From Branchiostoma floridae (Eukaryota; Chordata; Leptocardii; Amphioxiformes; Branchiostomatidae), in the NCBI RefSeq assembly GCF_000003815.2, contig NC_049984.1:14589314-14653313 (forward strand): a DNA stretch of 64,000 nt, written 5' to 3'. A program made the position numbers and the translations under genes. The notes under the pieces were generated by a model. That model did no database searches and was not told the origin of the DNA. It saw nothing but the letters and a program-made list of their open reading frames with translations. This document shows positions 43,849-57,400 of the stretch, piece after piece (the first letter of the stretch is position 1; every line of letters begins with the position of its first letter).

Positions 43849-46800
43849 AAACGTGGGGCATTTCATTAGCCACTGCCTCTAGAGAAGTCGATCCCTGGTA
43901 ATATAACGTTATGTAGCAACAGTACATAAATCATATATTAGTGTTAAAAACTATTGACTCTTACACAACGTTATGAAGATAGAATGGACACTTCTTCCTT
44001 TCTTGTTGTCACCCTTGCAACTACCCTATGAAGTTAGCTCATAATGCTGGCAAACATGCTTAAGACGGTCAGCCCTGAGGCAAGAGGGCCACACCTACAA
44101 CAGTTGTTTTTAACAGGTGGTCAGTTTGAGGACAAGCATACAAGTGATTTGCAAGTCGGTGTTTTACATTTTGTAAAGTATTTGTCATATTACATGGGCA
44201 AAAATTGTGTGATTCGAAACAGCACAACTGCCAACAGTCTGTCGCTGTATTGTATGTACATTTCTGTATAAGTCTAGACATGTGTGTATGTTACATGCAC
44301 ATGAATAGTTTTGTGTGTGTGTAAGAGTTTGACTTCATTTTGACCCACACTTGGGTTGGCATTCCAGTAGGCTATTCTTTCTGTGGTCCTACACATGTAG
44401 TACACTAAGACATTGAATCACACAACAAATGAGGTATGACCTACAAAACAATTACATGCGTGTAAGATATATATCAACTGGAACACAAAAGAAATACTTG
44501 TAAGTTCATTAAGCAACTGTCCTGTCGTGTTGTTGTACATTCCATTGATCAGACACATGTATTTCTTATCGGCATTTAAAAAAAAAAGATTTGAACATTA
44601 TGTATTATGTGTAATGTTACATGTATGTTTGTGGGCAAGTCTCTCTGTCAGTGTGATTAGCTACGGGGAACAAACTAAGTACAAATTCAATGTCGTAATC
44701 TTTACCAAGACCACTTCTGTGTACATTTCCTTGAACGGTGGATGAAAACAGAACTCAAAGACATGTGACACAAGTTGACAACAATTAACTTTTGAAACAA
44801 GGGAATTCATTGTTCTGACAGAAGGCTGAGTGTAGAGTTGTTTCATCAACACCTTCTCAGGAAACAAGGCTACTTGGTGGAAAGTTTTCGTTGCCTTATT
44901 ATCTATGACACTGTTGTGGAGATTACAAAAGAATGACACATCATGATAAACAGTTAAAATACACATTAATCCGAATTAATATTCTTCTGTGTTCTTTCCT
45001 TATCTTACAATACATTACAGGTCAGTTTCCCACTATTAAACATGGTGGCACATTCCTTTTTTCAATATTCCATTTCTTGAAGTAGAGAAATATACAAAAT
45101 TCACAATGTAAATTCTTCAAGCAGATCACTTGGCAGTTGTTCCAAGTATACGACTATACAAAGTTCAAGTTTCCTTTTGGCTTTTCAAGTCTGTATTCAA
45201 ACAATCGAAATTGGCACAGTTCTTAGAACAGAGCAATACCTCCACTCGTGAAACTACCCTGTAGTAGAAAATTAAAAAAAAAAATCATCAAAGTTAATTT
45301 AGTAAGAAAAATAAATCTAAAATAGTTTTATACATACACATATACACAAAATGTTCAAGCCAGTGAATGGAATGAATAGAACTGAGAAAGTTACACTACT
45401 AGAACCTACATGTAGCAGACTGCCTCAGTTGCACATTCTTATTCAAATTTACTTTCCACACTATCTCAATCTCAGTTTCAACTGTATAATTACTGGCACG
45501 AGTACAAAGAAATTTTTTAGCGATCACTCGAAACAATTCTTTCAACAACCAAACAATAATGCATTCTTTGAGTAATGCTGAATCAAAATTATTTCTCACC
45601 TATCTCAAAAGAAAAGCATTTTCACGCGCAAAAAAATTGATTTCCTTCTAAACAGATGTTATCTAATTTAACTAGCCAAATCATATCTACAATACAAAAT
45701 CAAATCAACAATATAAGCACTGAAACGAATGTCCTTCTTAAACAAATGCCAGCTTAAGATAACTAAATAAAATTAAGACTGTTTGAAATGTAAAAATAAA
45801 ATAGAAGCCAAGAATTTCAAATATATTTCAAGTGTTGGAAAAAGTCTTGTGATTGGTCAGTTCAAATCTTAACTGTACAATTTCATTAAACAGAAGAGCA
45901 GGTAACAACCAACCAACATCACCGTCTCTCTCTGTCTCTCTCACTCAATAACATCCATGTGTGCTGGCAATTTATAAAAACTATGTACTAGAACAGTTTG
46001 GAGATAAGAAATACACAAGTTCCCAGAAAAATAGTACAAGTTAAGGCAAGTTTAGACAGTAGAGAGTTTACATTTGGTAAATCCAGTAGCCTACTTAATT
46101 CATCTAAATTACATATACATATAGTCCAATTCTTGATGTTCATATAGCATATTGAGCACCACATAGTCACACATTCCACAGTGGGTAGCCAAAATAACTA
46201 ATAGTATATACATGGCACGGACCGTTCTTCCTACAATCTTAAACTATTCAAAGGGATTTTTGGAAAATTCCATAAGTGGCACAAAAGCAGATCCATACAA
46301 TTTCCCAAACAATCTGAGACTTGATACATTTTGTACTTGGCATATCGGCAACCTCTAATTTGAATAGGTGGCAAGGGATTAAACGTATGGCAAAGGACCT
46401 AGAAGATATTTTCAAGGATGAACATTTAGGACAGAAACAATGATTTATCTACAAGTGTAAGAGTACTAAAACTTAGCCAGACTAGTTACTGGGTAAGATC
46501 AACAAGCATTTAAATCCATTTTCAAAAGTATCCTTTCAGTGCTGTGGTAACCACACTGTATTTCTGGGTCGCAAGGTGTTCAGCAGTTAATCGCATTGAC
46601 AATATGCCACATATAGATCAACGGTCAACACTATTGATACTTTTGTCCTTTGTCTCTTCAATAATCAAGTTTTCTTTTCAATGCCACCCCGGCCCAAAAC
46701 TGAAGTCTGGAAATCTCAATACTTTGACCATTTTCATTAAGGATATCATCCTTTCATTGCCTTGCAATGTACTTGGAAATTCTAAATCATCCCACAATCT

Positions 46801-47260
46801 TCTTTGTTGCAAATGACTTAACTACTGTATTCACAATTTACATGTACTTACAAGTCTTACTCTATAATATTTTCTAGTGAGCCATATTGTTCCATACATC
46901 AGGAGAATCAGTCCATAAGATTTGTAGAATATCTACCAGTAGTATTTGGACATCTCACTCTACAGATAAGACAAGATAAGCCTGTTTCTGGTACCTTTGG
47001 TCACCTTCTGTCTAAATGTCTCTTAATACATTCAATCAACCATGCGGACAGATACATCTATGAGGTACAAATTTCTGGACATGTCCCGGCTTAGGGACTG
47101 GACCGGTTTACGGGCTATAGTCTGTACAAATGGCATTTTCCTTATGTACAATGCCGTATTGTGTTACATTGTTGTATCACATTACAGCACACTTCTCCAT
47201 CGTAAAGCAGTATCGTATTACAAATGTAGCAATAACGTGTCAGCTTACAAAAGTATCATA
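43849..47260. other. Spacer and probable 3' UTR of PHLPP (minus strand)
   Basis: AT-rich with scattered short frames, no domain recognised. A ct-rich simple repeat lies at 45920-45945. I did not find a convincing minus-strand AATAAA close to the PHLPP stop, so the 3' end is not placed. Confidence 0.4.
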
Positions 47261-48475
47261 TTACAACGCAGTGTCGTACTCCTCCGTCTCCTCCTCAACC
47301 CCCTGCATTTCGTGGCCGTTCGCGGCGTGCCCGTTTTCCACGGCTCGTTTACGGACCGGTGACGTGCTTCCATCCGTGGAAGTGTCTACTGCCAGGGTGG
47401 GCGGGCTGGAGTAACTGCGGGGAGGGGGCTTAGGAGGAGCGATCTCAATCTTGCAGATAACGTCCGAGTCCGGCACCACCGAACCATTGGCTCTCTTGGA
47501 AGACTTCAGCGGTGTTTTATCCGCGTCTGCGTGCCCATTTATGGCCCCATTTTGTTCACTGGTTGGCTTCTCTTTGTCTTCGTGTAGTCCGTTTTCAACA
47601 GGGTGAGGCGTAGCGACCACGGCATTGACTATTGTTACAATGTTAGGCTTATGGGAGGGGGTGTGGGAGGGGGTGTACACTTCCACCTCAACCTGGACCT
47701 CTGTGGCAATGTTTTCCACCCCTTCCTCATCACTGTCATCCACTGCATTGTCAGATACCCAGCCACCTCTGTCTGCCTTCCACCCATTCTTCAGGGGCCG
47801 TTCTGCTCCGTACGTCAGACTGTGGGACTTGGACTGGTAAGCCTTCTTGTGCCTGTCTCTGTGGACCGCCTCCTGAATGGCGTGTTTGTCCAAACCTGCC
47901 GTCACGTCAGCCAGAGCCACCTTCGACTCTTGCTCGTCTGCCTGACTACCCGCAGAGTTTGACGTGCTCTGGAGAGAAGACACCGACGACCTGTCGTCCA
48001 AAATAGTTGACACCGACCCTTCCACCCCATTTCCCTCACTCACGGTTACCCCGTTCCCATTAGTTCTAACCTCGCTCCCTTCAGCCTTTGTGTCGCTCTC
48101 GCCTGAATCGGACACGGTGAGGTTCTCCATGGACGGTGGCTGGTCCTCCGGCTGAATAACAGCACAGTTATCCTCTGGTTCCTCACATTCCTGTAACCGA
48201 ACAACCACCACACTGATGTTGTCCTGCGAACCGCAGCCCTGCGCGATGTCCCTCAGCAACTTTGCCGCTTTCAGCGGGTTGTTCTTACTACGGATGGCGT
48301 CAACTGCCTCCATGGGGGCAACATAATCCCACAATCCCCTACAGGCGAGGATGACGAACTCGTCCCGCGGCGTGAGGTTGACGGAATGGACGTAAGGATC
48401 TGGGATGATGGTGGGGTGCAGGTAGTTCCGACCCAGTTGTCTGGTGGCCTCTGTCACTCCACTGACTTTGTTGTC
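47261..48475 (-). CDS. PHLPP: PHLPP exon k: end of PP2C domain, disordered tail, PDZ ligand, stop
   Basis: 1215 nt in phase 0. DNKVSGVTEATRQLGRNYLH leads to DEFVILACRGLWDYVAPMEA and GCGSQDNISVVVVRLQ, completing PP2C motifs 8 and 11. A tail of about 280 residues rich in Ser, Glu and Asp follows. It contains VEVEVY and RANGSVVP, both echoing the human tails (VEVEVDIH; ANGSV/IVP), and ends EEYDTAL. Other open frames here are shadows. Confidence 0.97.
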   Translation of the reverse strand, partial: DNKVSGVTEATRQLGRNYLHPTIIPDPYVHSVNLTPRDEFVILACRGLWDYVAPMEAVDAIRSKNNPLKAAKLLRDIAQGCGSQDNISVVVVRLQECEEPEDNCAVIQPEDQPPSMENLTVSDSGESDTKAEGSEVRTNGNGVTVSEGNGVEGSVSTILDDRSSVSSLQSTSNSAGSQADEQESKVALADVTAGLDKHAIQEAVHRDRHKKAYQSKSHSLTYGAERPLKNGWKADRGGWVSDNAVDDSDEEGVENIATEVQVEVEVYTPSHTPSHKPNIVTIVNAVVATPHPVENGLHEDKEKPTSEQNGAINGHADADKTPLKSSKRANGSVVPDSDVICKIEIAPPKPPPRSYSSPPTLAVDTSTDGSTSPVRKRAVENGHAANGHEMQGVEEETEEYDTAL

Positions 48476-51400
48476 CTGAAGTACAAAACACAAACAGAAA
48501 TGCATCAGTCCAATTAGACAAAAGGATCACAAGTGTAAGAAGTTTATCGAATGGCTCATTCCAAGTCTTCATACATAGACATGTGCTGTTTAAAACATCT
48601 TGATAGAAACTTCAGAATCTCTCTTTCCTGGCACCAAATTTGTAGGAGGAAGAAGGCTGCATGAATCTCTTCACATGAACATAACATGATCTTATTACAA
48701 TTTGTCACCACCTTATCAATAATGAAATCTAGACAATCTTTTAATAGTTTTATTTACTAAAATTTGTTTTTGGTTGCATTTTCTATATCTGCCCAGATTT
48801 ACACCATCACCATCACGATTCTCTGCAATCCCCAGTAACTCCCAACCCTCCTTACCTCAGTAAACATGCCGTCCACATCCATCACCCTCACCCCCTCCTC
48901 CGGAGCTCCCACCAGGGTGTGGCACCTGGACAGGCTGACAGCCACACCCTCCCTGCACAGCACGGCCTGGCAGGTGCCCACGTTGGCCAGGTGTAGAGTG
49001 TAGGCATCCTCGGCTAACCTCTGCAGGTGGCAGAAGACTCCGGAAGATCCAAGCTTCTGACCTACAGAACCTAGTCTCCTGTGGGAACCAAAGACACACT
49101 CCAATGATCTTGATGTCACTTGGAAAACTAATTTGGTGTAACTAGAACTGTTAACAAGAACTTTTCACTAAGCAGATTTCAATTGTGTCAAGCAATTGTG
49201 TAACATATCAGAGACCTGTAACTGAAAAGTTTGCGTGTTCTCCCAAAGAATAGTTATGCTAATTGGACAATTGATATAGATTCTTCATGGACCTTTAACT
49301 GAACTACTCTATTGAATGCAAGAGAAAATGTATCATCTCCTATTTCAAATGAAATTCTAAAGACTTTATTTCTAGATAAAACACAATTAGCAACCTTGTT
49401 ATATCATGGTTCTATTACTATGTTGTAGATATTTCTGACTGGTTGTAAATGACCTTATACTTGTGAGCAGTGAGTACAGAGTACTTCATGTGGTTATAAC
49501 TGAACTTACTTGTGAGCGGTGAGTACAGAGTACTTCATGTGGCTGTAACTGAACTTACTTGTGAGCGGTGAGTACAGAGTACTTCATGTGGCTGTTGTCC
49601 TTGTCCCCCTCCTGGTGTTTCCTGACCTCCTCCTGTACAATCTCTGCCGCGCTCGTCTGGAGCTGCTGCGGCACGTCGGCGTTCCTCCCGCCATCAAACA
49701 CGGCAAACAGACCCTCGTTCTTGTCAGCGCCGTAGGTGGGTCTCAGGACTTGTCTGACACAAAGGCTGGAGAGGACGCACGCAAATAACATGTTACAAGG
49801 TCATGATGACAGAATAATCAGAACATTTTTCTGTTCTCAATCTCATTAGCTGACTACCAACAACCCCTTTCTGGGGAATCACTAGATGGAGTGTGTCACA
49901 CTAGATGGAGTGTGTGACTGTGTGGAAGAGGAAATTGAATAAGAATTGTTCCTTTGTCCAAATTATTACATGAAAAAGAGTTAACAATCAAAAGCTGCAC
50001 GGATTAGAGTTCCTCTGTATGACACTAATACAGGTACCACATCTTTTGGTGCCCAACATTTACATGTACAGAGGTAGGAGTGGTTAAGATTTCACAATTC
50101 AAAATTTAAGTATGACAGTTCCTCACTTGTTCCTCTGTCCGTACGTCTGTGCGCAGCCGTATCTCCAGAGTGTGGAGTCCTGTCCGTCTGGTCCGGCCCC
50201 CAGCAGAGCCAGGCCGGTAGAACCGTTGACCAGAGTCTCCGCCTTGCTGAACTGCTGCGTCTCTCCCAGGTCCAGCTCACTCAGCTGGGACAGCAGGTCA
50301 CCCGACAGGCTGCCCTCACGGAGCTCATTACAGCCCACATCAAGCACCTGGGGGGTGGGGGCACATTAAGCCATGATTCACAATTCATTGTCCATGCCAA
50401 AAAGAATTAGTTGTACATCATAGAGTGACATTTGCATACAATCCTTACATGTTCAACCTTTTTTCTACTAGTTAGATGTACTTGTATTGAATTATTTCTG
50501 CCAGTTTATTCTAGCGACGTTGAAGAAGAGTGATGGGTGTCACTTGAAACGTCCGAAAGTAAATCTCCATTTTTATCCAGTTGTAGAGATTGAATTGTAT
50601 TTGAATATTGTTCATAAACGTAATAAGATATATAGTATTTTCTCTTTCATAGTCTCAAACAAAATCAGCCATTGCTGTTCAGGGGCCAAGGACCCCAAAC
50701 CTACAACATTTACTCTCTGTCCCAATAGATTGTAGCTATCTATGGCTGAAAAATCATGACCATAGCGTGTTCAGAACACAAAACTGGCATTTAAAACATA
50801 ACTCTCTTCGCAAAGGTGACACAGACAGCTCTTTACAAAGAAAAGACATCTCTAGAAGAATTGTTGACAATGATATTCAGTGGTGAATATTGAGTTATGC
50901 AGCTCAACCACATACATACAAATGCTACCAAGAACACAGCCTTCTTGACAACAGTAAAAATGTGCAATTAAGCTGAAGAGTGGACTCAGCCTTGGAAAAT
51001 GGGGTCAAATGGCTTGAGACTAATCACCTGTCTGGTGTGAGTGGCAGTGAGAAATTAGTAGACACTCTCACCTTGTAACCCTCTCATTCTCTACTCAAAT
51101 TTCATTTATGTGTCAACTGATTGAAACATCATCTAGTTAGGCAGATCCATGCAATTCCTTTGTGGGGCCAATGAGTGTCCATTTTTCGATGAGATAATGA
51201 GTCAAAGAGGAATGATGATGAAGATGGATCAAAGAGATCAAGGAAAAAATCCTAAGCAACACAAAAGCTACATTAATACAATACATTCCTTGTGAGTGTT
51301 TTGCATCCTTAGTTGTATAGCTGCAATCTACATGTGGATGTGCATGCATGTAGAGCTACAGGTTTTGTCCAGCAAAATCACTGGGCACTTTTAGAAAACA

Positions 51401-54400
51401 AAAACTTTTGATTTGCTTTGTTTTACAATTGCCAATTTACATGTTGGGTTTTAGTTAATAAAGGCATTATAATCTATATACAACCTCTACACTAAACATA
51501 ACAGAATCATGAGTGTGTAACTTGCTGACCTTGAGTAGCTTGGCCTGTGAGAAGTCCGGCAGGCTCGTCAGGTGGTTGGAGTGTGCCCGCAGCACCTGCA
51601 GCTTGGGCAGCTGTGTGATGGTGGCTGGCAGCTGCGTCAGGTGGTTCCCAGACAGGTTAATGTCCTCCAGCTGCTCCAGTCGCACAAAGAACCTGCAACA
51701 GAAATGACTTATTCACATTTCTCCAATCAAATACGACAGATTTCAAGGGATTCAATACTACAGGCATATTCCGCAGAGTTGTAAACTTTTATCTTTATTT
51801 CACTGAAGAAGAACGACGGATGTCGTTTGAAACGTCTGAATTAAATTTGATTTATCCAGAAGAAGAGATTCAACTTTCATCTATTCTTTACAGGCATATT
51901 TGTATTTATCTTGAGATGCCACAACCACCATAATGTAAAAATAGGTAAATTCACTGACGAAAACTAGTTGATGCTAGTTGTAACATCTTATTACCTGTAT
52001 GTCTAACCTTCATTGACACATGATTCACTTTTCATTGTGCTCATAAAAAACAATAAGGTATACATGATTTACACATGAGTGACATTAGTGACATTTCATG
52101 TAAAAATAGGCAAATGTATCAAAGGTTGCTTTGTTGATAAAAAGAATACCGAAACTCATGATTAGCCCTACTCAACTGCAACACTATATCAAAGACCTAT
52201 GTTAGCCCTCATTGTTGTAGTAATTAGGATGTTAAGTTTTATCTGTTTCGTACTTTGTGTAATAGTTGTTGTCACACATTGTGCAATTGTCATGCAACAA
52301 AGTTCTTCCTATATATAGCTTTAAGCTCCCCTTACCTTGCGGGGATGGTTTTGATGATGTTGTAGGCCATGTGCAGCACCTTGAGGCGCGGGTACCCAGC
52401 GATGACGAGTAGCGACTGCTCCACCAGGTAGTTGGAGGACAGGTACAGCTCCTCCACGTTCTTTAGTTTCTCCGAGGGGCCCAGCTGCGGCAGGGTCACC
52501 AGTCGGTTACACGATAGGTTCAGCACCCGCAACCTGTGGACAGGAAGTCATGGTTAGGGGAGGTTAGCTGTATTTCCTGTTTCTAAGAGTGGCCAAACTG
52601 CGGCAGGGTCACCAGCCGGTTACACGACAGGTTCAGCACCCGCGCACCCGCGGACAGGAAGCCATGGTTAGGGGAGGTTAGCTGTATTTCCTGTTTCTCA
52701 GAGAGGCCGAGCTGCGGCAGGGTCACCAGCCGGTTATACGATAGGTTCAGCACACGCAACCTGCGGACAGGAAGTCATGGTTAGGAGAGGTTAGCTGTAT
52801 TTCCTGTTTCTCGAGGAAGCAAGCTGCAGCAGGGTCACCAGCCAGTTACATTGTACATGACATATGTATGCAGCACCTGAGGACAGGAAGCAAGGGTTAG
52901 GACAGGCTTGCTGTCTTTCCTGTCATTTCCTCTTCTAAGTCGGACTACTTAAACGAATACCAGTAAAGTAGAATCTGTTTAATTGCACGACCCATTTGCC
53001 AGCGTATTTCAACCAATTATCCGGGTGGTGCAATAATGCAAAGTTATCCAGCTAGACAACACTGGTTTGGGATTTTGGGATTCTGTGCAATTAACAGAAG
53101 TGTGCGGCTATCCGTTGTGCAATTAACTGGCTTCTATTGTACACATCATGAAGGGTGAACCATAGCAAAATATGTCTATGGGAAAGTGGTCTGATCTGAC
53201 CAGCATAAAAATGTCATTTTTTTCCAACAAATGTTGTACAATAAGTTAGTGCAGCCATCTGTGAAAACTGAAATGCCAGGATATTAAAGACTTTGCCTTC
53301 TGATATCAGTGTAATTGTATTTCATGACAAACGCATGCGTCCATTTTACCACTTAATATTCTGAGGAAACCAACAACACAGATATCCCATTAGCTGAAGT
53401 AGGTCAGTGCTATATTTCCTTCCTAAATCATGGTGACAAAGCTGATAACAAAACCAGAATGCATGTGATGTTTTCCTACTACGAGTGGGAATTGCAATGT
53501 ACACTCAACCATGCATAGACTGCTGTGATAACAGTGATTTTGTGGCTCCAAACTATGCCAGCATCAGCAAGAAAAGAGCTTGCCTGATGAGTCTGCCAGC
53601 TTTAAAGGACATCTTCTGCCACAATACATAAATTTCTGCATTCTCTTGACCGAGGCATGATTTTAGGGACTAGCCGATGTTCGTAGGTCACGGAGCCACG
53701 TATAATGCAAAGAGGTAAATTTTCAGCAAAAAATATGTTTGACACCCTAGCAATTTGGAAACATGGTGATCAACAAATTCAGCAAAAGGTCATTGGCAGT
53801 GTGAATGCCAGCTTAATTACAGAAAACTCAGATAATAAAAGAAAAAAACAACAACTGGGGATTATCAATAGCAGGCATACATCTTACTAATTACAAGTCA
53901 TGTATGGCCACAGCAGTTTTATGTGATGTTTCTAAGATGTTAAGATTTTAGTCTAAGTAGGGGCAGGATGTTTTTCCCCATACAGACAGCTTCCTGTCTC
54001 ATGTTAACATTGATGAGGAGGTAAAAGGGTTTGCACTGATCCTATTAAGAAACTGAAAATATCTAACTACGATATCTGCACATTTTCTAAATTCCCTTAC
54101 ATGTACAGTTACACGGCCTCAAAATTACTGTACGTCAACCTTTTTTTTTATTGCTATACCATCGTATCAAGATATCCTACATGTGGAAATATTATTTTCA
54201 ATGGAAAGGAACATTGTAGCAGGGTATATTTCTACACTCGTCTGATAGGCTGGAAGCCCCATCCTTGTTGCTCCAGGCAACTCCTTTGCTTTCCTTTTGA
54301 TAAGTTGTTACAATCTTATTTTATTTTATGTTGGGGTCTCCCGGGCCCCCCAGGAGGCATTGAAAAACGCCAGTAGGCGATGCACTTTCCTGGCTAAATA

Positions 54401-57400
54401 AATAAACTGAACTGATCCCCGCGAACATGGGACCTTCATTTTAGGTCCCTTCTAGAAGATGAGGGCAGCCCCAAACGAGATGCGCTTCCCAGGACTAGAC
54501 AAAGTGTCCCAATTACCAGAAACTCAACTGTGAGGCTGCTACCAGTTGAGATACAGAAACATCCCCCCAAATCCCCCTTTCACAGCCTCATCCTGCCAAG
54601 GCTGCCTGGCTTAGGAGGGATCAGTAGGAGACCATTTGTCAGCAGGCAGAGATGGGGAGGGCTGACAAATGGGCACATCAACTCAGATGGTAATCTATGA
54701 CACTGTCCGATTTTATCTCTCTTCCATTAAATTTTGAGCACAAGCTATGCATATATCGCCTACATGCCATCTAAAATCATCATCAGATGCATATTTGTAA
54801 AGGTTAGAATGTTCTCTGTGGTAACAGGTTTCCTTGTGATGAAAGGTTTGTGTTTTAGTGGTGGGAACGGCTGTATGTCATTTCTTGATAGAATGTAGAG
54901 ATTGTCCTAGTTAAGAAATCTGTATGTATTATGTTGTAATAATGTTATGGATAGCTGCACATACACAAAGCATAATGCAATGATCTTCATTACTAAATCT
55001 TAAGTGATAATCTAACTTGATCAATCATGTACGTTGTACTTTGTAAGTGTATTGGTAGTACACATGTACAGTCATGAAATTGTATGCAAACACATACCAA
55101 TGTTGTAATAAACTTTGAAAATACATTATTGAATACTAGTAATGACATGCACATTAAGATGTTCTTAAACGTACCTTTGAGATTGAGGGAGCAAAATTTA
55201 TATACGACATGCTATGAAGACTACAAAATTATAACTCGGAAGAGGCCACATTGGCATACACGAACATGTATCACAATGACTCCCAATGAAACTTAAAAAG
55301 AAATTTGAAATATAAACTGGAATTAAACAACTAGTGTACTTCATGACAGGACAGAAATGATGATATATGAACAAAAAAAAAAATATATTACTATCTCCTA
55401 AAGGCTTATTCAGAGCATTTTTCTTATTACCCTGGCCATGTAGAGCCATTTACTGCTGTGTAGCATGACTATGTAATATACATGTGCCTCCAAGTGATTG
55501 ATTACTACACTGTTAGATTACTGGATATCGGAGGATCTGGGAATATCCAAGCGGAGAGAATCTTGGGATGGTTCCAAGTACGTCTGGCCGGGATGAAAGT
55601 GACGGAAGCCCGGGGTCGACGACCCCGCTTCGGAACTAACGAGTTTCTGTTAAAACAGCAGACTGTTAATGGGGCATAAAATTACATCCCCTCTCTATGG
55701 GTTCACAATGGCAGCGTTTACCAGCGTTTGATGGGCAATTCTTCAGCATTGGGGAATAGATGGGGAGGGGGGCAAGGATGACATAAAGCAATATATTGCT
55801 TTTAGAGACAAGCAATATAAAGAGGTACAGATGATGACTGTTGTGTCCTTCAAAAACTTCCCTTGTCTTGCAATTGGGTGAAATCTTTTATAACGGTGTT
55901 GAGAACAAATGCACACATGTATGTAAGATACAAAGGTACATGGTCAGTGAAAAAATGAAGAAATGTTATATTGCAGTCATTGTGTTCAAAAACTAGCAAA
56001 GCAACCAACTTAAAATAGTAGCATTTATTATGGCAATGCTGCACCATGTATTCATTTATTCATTCCTTCATTTTTTTTGAGAGAGAGATCTTCCACATCT
56101 TGGATTGAAATAACAGGTCATGTTTTCAGGAAGTCAACTCAAATCCAGCCTGTAAGGTTTAAACCACACACACTGGAATGGATCCCCTACAGTATTTTTC
56201 GACATACAAACATAAAGACAAGCCAAAAGAATCAAGACTTTGCTCTTTTTGGGCACCCATGAACCCACCTGTGAGCCCTCATGAGTAGTGCGGCGGGGAG
56301 GTGGGTGAGTCTGTTATGTTGGAGGTCCAGTTCCTTCAGCAGGCAGTTGTCTACCCGGTCAGGCAGGGCGGACAGGCGGTTGTGTCCTACTCTCAGTCTG
56401 GTCAGCTTGGGGACGTGCCAGAATATCCTGTGGGAAGATGGTCAAAAACAGTCATGATGTCAACCACACTTTTGATTGTTCACAGTGGCTTTGTGGCACA
56501 GTGGCTTTGTGGCACGGTGGCATTGATTGCTAACTCGAATCCCTGACACTCAGGTCCCTATGTTGTGCCCTTGGGAAAGGCACTTTACACCTATAACCTC
56601 ATTCAACTCAGGTTAAAATTAGTACAAACATCCTGCTAGAGACATCATTTAGAATGGGACGTACATTCGGAGGACCTGTATTTGAGGACAGCCACATTTT
56701 AAGTAGTTACATACCACCCTTATTGTAAAGAGTAGGGGTTCATCCTTGTGTGAGTGGACAAACCTGGCAGTATGATCTTACACAACTGGTGTGTTATGCC
56801 TAAAGGTGGTTTACTCGTTAAGCAAAACAAAAAAGTTAATCCCTCTTGTTTGTTCACATATTACCAAATAAAATTCATAAAAAGAAGAAATGGATGTGAA
56901 GCAAAAACCAGGCTTGTCTTTGCCTGCATCCTTCACTGACTCATTAGTATTCTGATCAGTAAGTATGGCTCTATTTTAAGACCAAGTTGCCAAGCCTGCA
57001 GGCAACATTACATTAGGACATTATACATTTGGCCAAACCAAACACATTCCCTGTTACGAGTTTCTGTTATCAAAAGACCTGACTGGGTGATACAACTAGA
57101 AAATACATGCACCAATGTGTCTAAATTTTGGAGCATATCAATAGCCCTGTATGTGAAATCTGTGGGCTCATAAATATGCATGTTTGTTGAAATATCAAAA
57201 TAATTACAATTGTCGGGTCTACATGAGCATGTGCAATTACTGAGAAAATATTACTTGTGTCATGTTTCTAGTCTGCCGTGCTTAATGAAATTACTTTTGA
57301 CATTTAACCAGTAAGCTATTCAATCATGCAATTTACATGCGCCTCACTGAGAAACATGTGGGAGGAACAGTGATCTTCAAATAACACAAAGTGGCAGAGA

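Larger units (their letters stand above)
52901..56268. other. PHLPP intron between exons e and f
   Basis: Contains a LINE 3'-end relic (about 54300-54412, ending ggctaaataaataaac), a reversed tRNA SINE of family C (54416-54565) and a small perfect hairpin ggggtcg-ac-gacccc near 55614. No exon seen. Confidence 0.5.

Noticed and set aside
47603-48155. Plus-strand open frames over the last PHLPP exon
   Set aside because: Shadows of the 405-codon antisense PHLPP exon.
50511-50560. An active hammerhead ribozyme
   Set aside because: The hairpin and core-like bases are present, but no complete stem I or cleavage triplet could be identified in either copy.
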